Source of the DNA: Amycolatopsis sp. WQ 127309
GTDB taxonomy: Bacteria; Actinomycetota; Actinomycetes; Mycobacteriales; Pseudonocardiaceae
Reading direction: 5' to 3'
DNA: 64,000 bases
NCBI RefSeq assembly: GCF_023023025.1
Contig: NZ_CP095481.1
Span: 8,445,001 to 8,509,000, forward strand
Shown here: in pieces, positions 61,559-64,000 of the stretch
Position numbering within the stretch: position 1 is the first letter of the stretch
Layout of the letters: the number at the start of each line of letters is the position of its first letter
Position numbers and translations under genes: made by a program
The notes under the pieces: model-generated
What the model saw: only the letters and a program-made list of their open reading frames with translations
Database searches by the model: none
What the model was told of the DNA's origin: nothing

Positions 61559-62455
61559 ATGAGCGCGATCGACAACATGCCACTGGGCCGCTACGGGATC
61601 TGGACGTTCGACTTCGAAGACCAGCCGGCGAGCCTGGCCCGCGACACCGCGCAGGAGCTGGAAGACCTCGGCTGGCGGGCGGTCTGGATCCCCGAGCGCG
61701 ACGGCCGGGAAGCCCTCACCCACGCCGGTTTCCTGCTCGCCTCGACCCGGCGCCTGGCCGTCGTCAACGGGATCGCCCAGATCTGGTCCCGCGAGCCGCG
61801 GTGGACGCGCGGCGCGGCCCTGCTGCTGGCCGACGCCTACCCTGACCGCCACCTGCTCGGCCTCGGCTTCGGCGCCGGGCGCCCCGGCACGACCAGCCCG
61901 CTGCGGGCGATGAACGACTACCTCGACGCCATCGATACGGCCACGAACACCAATCCCGCGCCCGCCGCGCCGATGCGGCGCGTCCTGGCCGCGTACGGCC
62001 CGAAGATGCTCGAACTGGCCCGCGACCGCTCGGCCGGCGCGCACACCTACCACGTGACGCCGCGGCACACGGCGCAGGCGCGCGAGATCCTGGGCGAGCG
62101 CCCGTTCCTCGGCGTCGAGCACGCCGTCCTCTTCGAGACCGATCCGGCCCGGGCGCGCGAGATCGCCCGGGAGCACCTGCACCCGTACCTGACGCAGCGG
62201 TACAACGTGGCCAAGTTCCTGCGGCTCGGCTACACCGAAGCCGACATCGACGGCGGTCGCGGCAGTGACCGGATCGTCGACGACCTGGTGTTCTGGGGCG
62301 ACCTCGACACGATCGCCGGCCGGCTCGAGGAGCACCTCGACGCGGGCGCCGACCACGTCGGCGTCCAGGTCGTCGGGATCGAGCCCGGGCAGTCCGCGCT
62401 GCCGCACTGGCGGCGGCTGGCCGAGGCGCTGCTACCCGTCGGCGTCGTCGCGTAG
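61559..62455 (+). CDS. LLM-class (luciferase-like) flavin-dependent oxidoreductase
   Basis: A 298-residue luciferase-like protein: YGIWTFDFEDQPASLARDTAQELEDLGWRAVW (in parts) at the N terminus, LLGLGFGAGRPG as the flavin/F420 loop, and VFWGDLDTIAGRLEEHLDAGADHVGVQV near the end. The family includes F420-dependent and FMN-dependent oxidoreductases; this type (TIGR03620-like) often uses F420. There is no room for a ribosome site after the operator, so the message may be leaderless. Likely induced when the ArsR protein is released. Confidence 0.88.
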   Translation: MSAIDNMPLGRYGIWTFDFEDQPASLARDTAQELEDLGWRAVWIPERDGREALTHAGFLLASTRRLAVVNGIAQIWSREPRWTRGAALLLADAYPDRHLLGLGFGAGRPGTTSPLRAMNDYLDAIDTATNTNPAPAAPMRRVLAAYGPKMLELARDRSAGAHTYHVTPRHTAQAREILGERPFLGVEHAVLFETDPARAREIAREHLHPYLTQRYNVAKFLRLGYTEADIDGGRGSDRIVDDLVFWGDLDTIAGRLEEHLDAGADHVGVQVVGIEPGQSALPHWRRLAEALLPVGVVA

Positions 62456-63291
62456 CCCGAACCGCGCGGTGCAGTGCCAGACGCGCTTGAGGGTCTGCGG
62501 ATCGTGCGTGCCGGCGCGGACGGCGTCGCCGACGACGCGGGCGTCGAGCCACCCGTCCTCGGCGATCTGCTCGCCGGCCCGCACGACGTCCTCGCCGCGG
62601 AAGTCCGCGTGCTCGGCGAGCACCGCGACGGACAGCCGGAAGCCGTGGTGCCACGACGCTGGGAACGGCAGCGCGGCGGCGGCCGCCTCGACGTCGGTCC
62701 CCCGGAACGCCGGGTCCAGCACCAGGGCCGCGACGTCGGTGTCCAGCCGGAGCGGGCCGTGCACGTGGGCCTCGACGTAGTCGTCGAGGACGTCCACCTC
62801 GGCCGCTTCGGCGAGCGGCACCAGCGGCAGGTGCTCGGCTGTGCCGAAGTCGGCTGGCTCGCGGAAGCTGTCCGGGTAGCAGAAGGTCGTCCGCCGCAGC
62901 ACTTCCCGCTTCAGGCGCAGGTGGGCCGAGCCGAGCCGAACCGGACCGAGCCGCCGGCCGGGCGGCGGCGGTGGTTGAGCGCGCCGTACTTGGGCCGCCC
63001 CGACGGCGGCCCGTCGTCGTAGGCGCCGCCGAAGATCCGGTGCTCCCAGCGCCACCGGTCACCACCCGGGTGGGCGGTCAAGCCGCCGTTGCTCGTGCCG
63101 GTCTCGAACTGCGAGCGGTAGACGCCGTCGGCGGCCAGGTACCGCAGCAGCGGCACCCCGCCCACCAGCCGGTCCGGGTGGAAGTGCACGGTGACGTCCA
63201 GATCCGCGGCGAGCGGCGGCCCCGACACCAGGCCGGCGACGTGCGCGAGCGCCCGCGTCCACGGCGGTTCTTCGCGGTTCTGGGCCCCCAT
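62432..63291 (-). pseudogene. DUF3626 family gene disrupted by a pentanucleotide insertion
   Basis: The start MGAQNREEPPW and first part (HPGGDRWRWEHRIFGGAYDD, RPKYGALNHRRRPAGGS) are in one frame, and the rest (SAHLRLKREVLRRTTFCYPDSF to ARFGLRDDADG) in another. The switch lies at (GCCGA)3, 62925-62939. With two copies the frame runs through and encodes about 284 residues, a normal DUF3626 protein. So the gene is inactivated by slippage, switchable, or affected by a sequencing error. Function of DUF3626 is unknown. Its 3' end overlaps the convergent LLM gene by 24 bases. Confidence 0.8.
62925..62939. repeat. Pentanucleotide repeat (GCCGA)3 at a frameshift
   Basis: Three exact GCCGA units lie in the DUF3626 coding region. 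Loss of one unit restores the reading frame. Confidence 0.85.
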
Positions 63292-63312
63292 GGGCTTGAT
63301 CCTACCCCGGCA

Positions 63313-63330
63313 GTATAGGTCGTTATACAC
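63313..63330. repeat. GTATA...TATAC element, copy 4
   Basis: GTATAGGTCGTTATACAC, identical to copy 2, in the divergent gap between the DUF3626 gene (21 bases away) and the EamA gene (58 bases away). Confidence 0.7.
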
Positions 63331-63388
63331 ACGACGACGTCCGAAAATCGCTGGCTCCGGCGGTGGTCGCCCGGCTTGACTGCGCGGC

Positions 63389-64000
63389 ATGGGTTTCGGG
63401 GTCACGGTGCGGTTCGGCTTGCTCGCGGCCGTGTGGGGTGCGAGCTTCCTGTTCATCAAGGTGGGCCTCGACGGCCTGTCCCCCGCGCAGGTCGCGCTGG
63501 CCCGGGTCTCGCTGGGCGCACTGGCGCTCGCCGCAGTGCTGCTGGTCCGCCGGCGGGCGCTCCCCCGCGATCTCGCGCTGTGGGGCCACCTCGTCGTCGT
63601 GTCGGTGCTGCTGTGCGTGGTGCCGTTCCTGCTGTTCTCGTGGGCGGAGCAGTACATTTCGTCCGGTTTGGCGAGCATCTTCAACGCGACGACGCCGTTG
63701 ATCACGATGCTGCTGGCCGCGGCGGCGCTGCCCGAGGAGCGGTTCACGCCGCCGCGGGTGCTCGGGCTGCTGCTCGGGTTCCTGGGCGTGCTCACGATCG
63801 TCGGGGTGTGGCACGGCGTCGACGTGTCGCACCAGCTGACCGCGCAGCTCGCCTGTCTCGGCGCCACCACGTGTTACGGCGCGTGTTTCGTCTACATGCG
63901 CCGGTTTGTCTCGCCGCGCGGGGCGGACCCGGTCGTCGTCGCGGCCGGGCAGACGGCGTCGGCGACGGTCATCCTCGGACTGCTGGCGCCGGCGATCGCG
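63389..64000 (+). CDS. EamA/DMT family transporter (3' end outside window)
   Basis: The first 204 residues of a drug/metabolite transporter. It begins VRFGLLAAVWGASFLFIKVGLDGLSPAQVALARVSLGAL (in parts), the usual EamA start, and shows about six membrane helices, including WAEQYISSGLASIFNATTPL, the conserved end of the first EamA repeat. It should export metabolites or amino acids. ATG 63389 was chosen at the family start. Confidence 0.9.
   Translation, partial: MGFGVTVRFGLLAAVWGASFLFIKVGLDGLSPAQVALARVSLGALALAAVLLVRRRALPRDLALWGHLVVVSVLLCVVPFLLFSWAEQYISSGLASIFNATTPLITMLLAAAALPEERFTPPRVLGLLLGFLGVLTIVGVWHGVDVSHQLTAQLACLGATTCYGACFVYMRRFVSPRGADPVVVAAGQTASATVILGLLAPAIA

Noticed and set aside
1..64000. 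Mobile elements, tRNA/rRNA genes and CRISPR arrays
   Set aside because: No transposase, integrase, cloverleaf-like or spaced-repeat pattern was recognised. This was judged by eye; tRNAscan-SE or an IS search would be decisive.

Overview
The window is high-GC DNA with dense, often translationally coupled genes. It encodes a Pup-proteasome system (dop, pup, prcB, prcA, pafA, pafB, pafC), TatA/TatC, a HelY-type helicase and many TetR/IclR/HxlR/Lrp-type regulators. This points to an actinobacterium. The helY-tat-paf synteny resembles Mycobacterium, while the NRPS/lanthipeptide genes and the style of the terminator hairpins suggest Pseudonocardiales, most likely an Amycolatopsis-like organism. That assignment is inference; no rRNA or marker search was possible.

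Region 1 (1-15.6 kb) is specialised metabolism. Leftward from about 8.9 kb run a B12-dependent glutamate mutase (small and large subunits), an AsnRS-like enzyme without an anticodon domain, an FMN glutamate-synthase-like enzyme, an MFS exporter, MbtH and the start of an NRPS. The NRPS adenylation domain has the serine code DVWHLSLVDK. Head-to-head and rightward are a class II lanthipeptide synthetase (LanM), two tiny paralogous peptides that completely lack cysteine, and a LAL-type LuxR regulator. The cysteine-free precursor pair beside a LanM with an intact zinc site, next to a 3-methylaspartate cassette, is the best candidate here for an undescribed system.

Region 2 (15.6-32.5 kb) is accessory metabolism. 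It holds an amidohydrolase and an IclR-controlled operon (CoA-transferase, citrate-synthase-like lyase, intradiol dioxygenase), an AhpD-like protein, a secreted GH18 chitinase with DasR-type sites, and an FtsX/MacB-like exporter with two ATPases. It also has SDR/LysR and azoreductase/TetR divergent pairs, an SGNH hydrolase and a MazF-like toxin-antitoxin pair.

Region 3 (32.5-58.6 kb) is a conserved actinobacterial block: lrp, M24 peptidase, 5'-3' exonuclease, two tandem Eis/DUF4333 units, helY, a diacylglycerol-kinase-like gene, tatC, tatA, pafC, pafB, pafA, prcA, prcB, pup and dop. It is interrupted by an HxlR/quinone reductase pair, an SDR, a BNR-repeat protein, a PAP2-lipid kinase fusion and a membrane esterase. 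Mpa/ARC is not in the window.

Region 4 (58.6-64 kb) holds a Nudix hydrolase, a lipoprotein, an aldo-keto reductase, an ArsR-type regulator with a likely operator on an LLM oxidoreductase, a DUF3626 gene broken at a pentanucleotide repeat, and the start of an EamA transporter. An 18-bp motif, GTATAGGTCGTTATACAC, recurs four times in intergenic DNA in regions 2 to 4. No insertion sequence, tRNA, rRNA or CRISPR array was seen.
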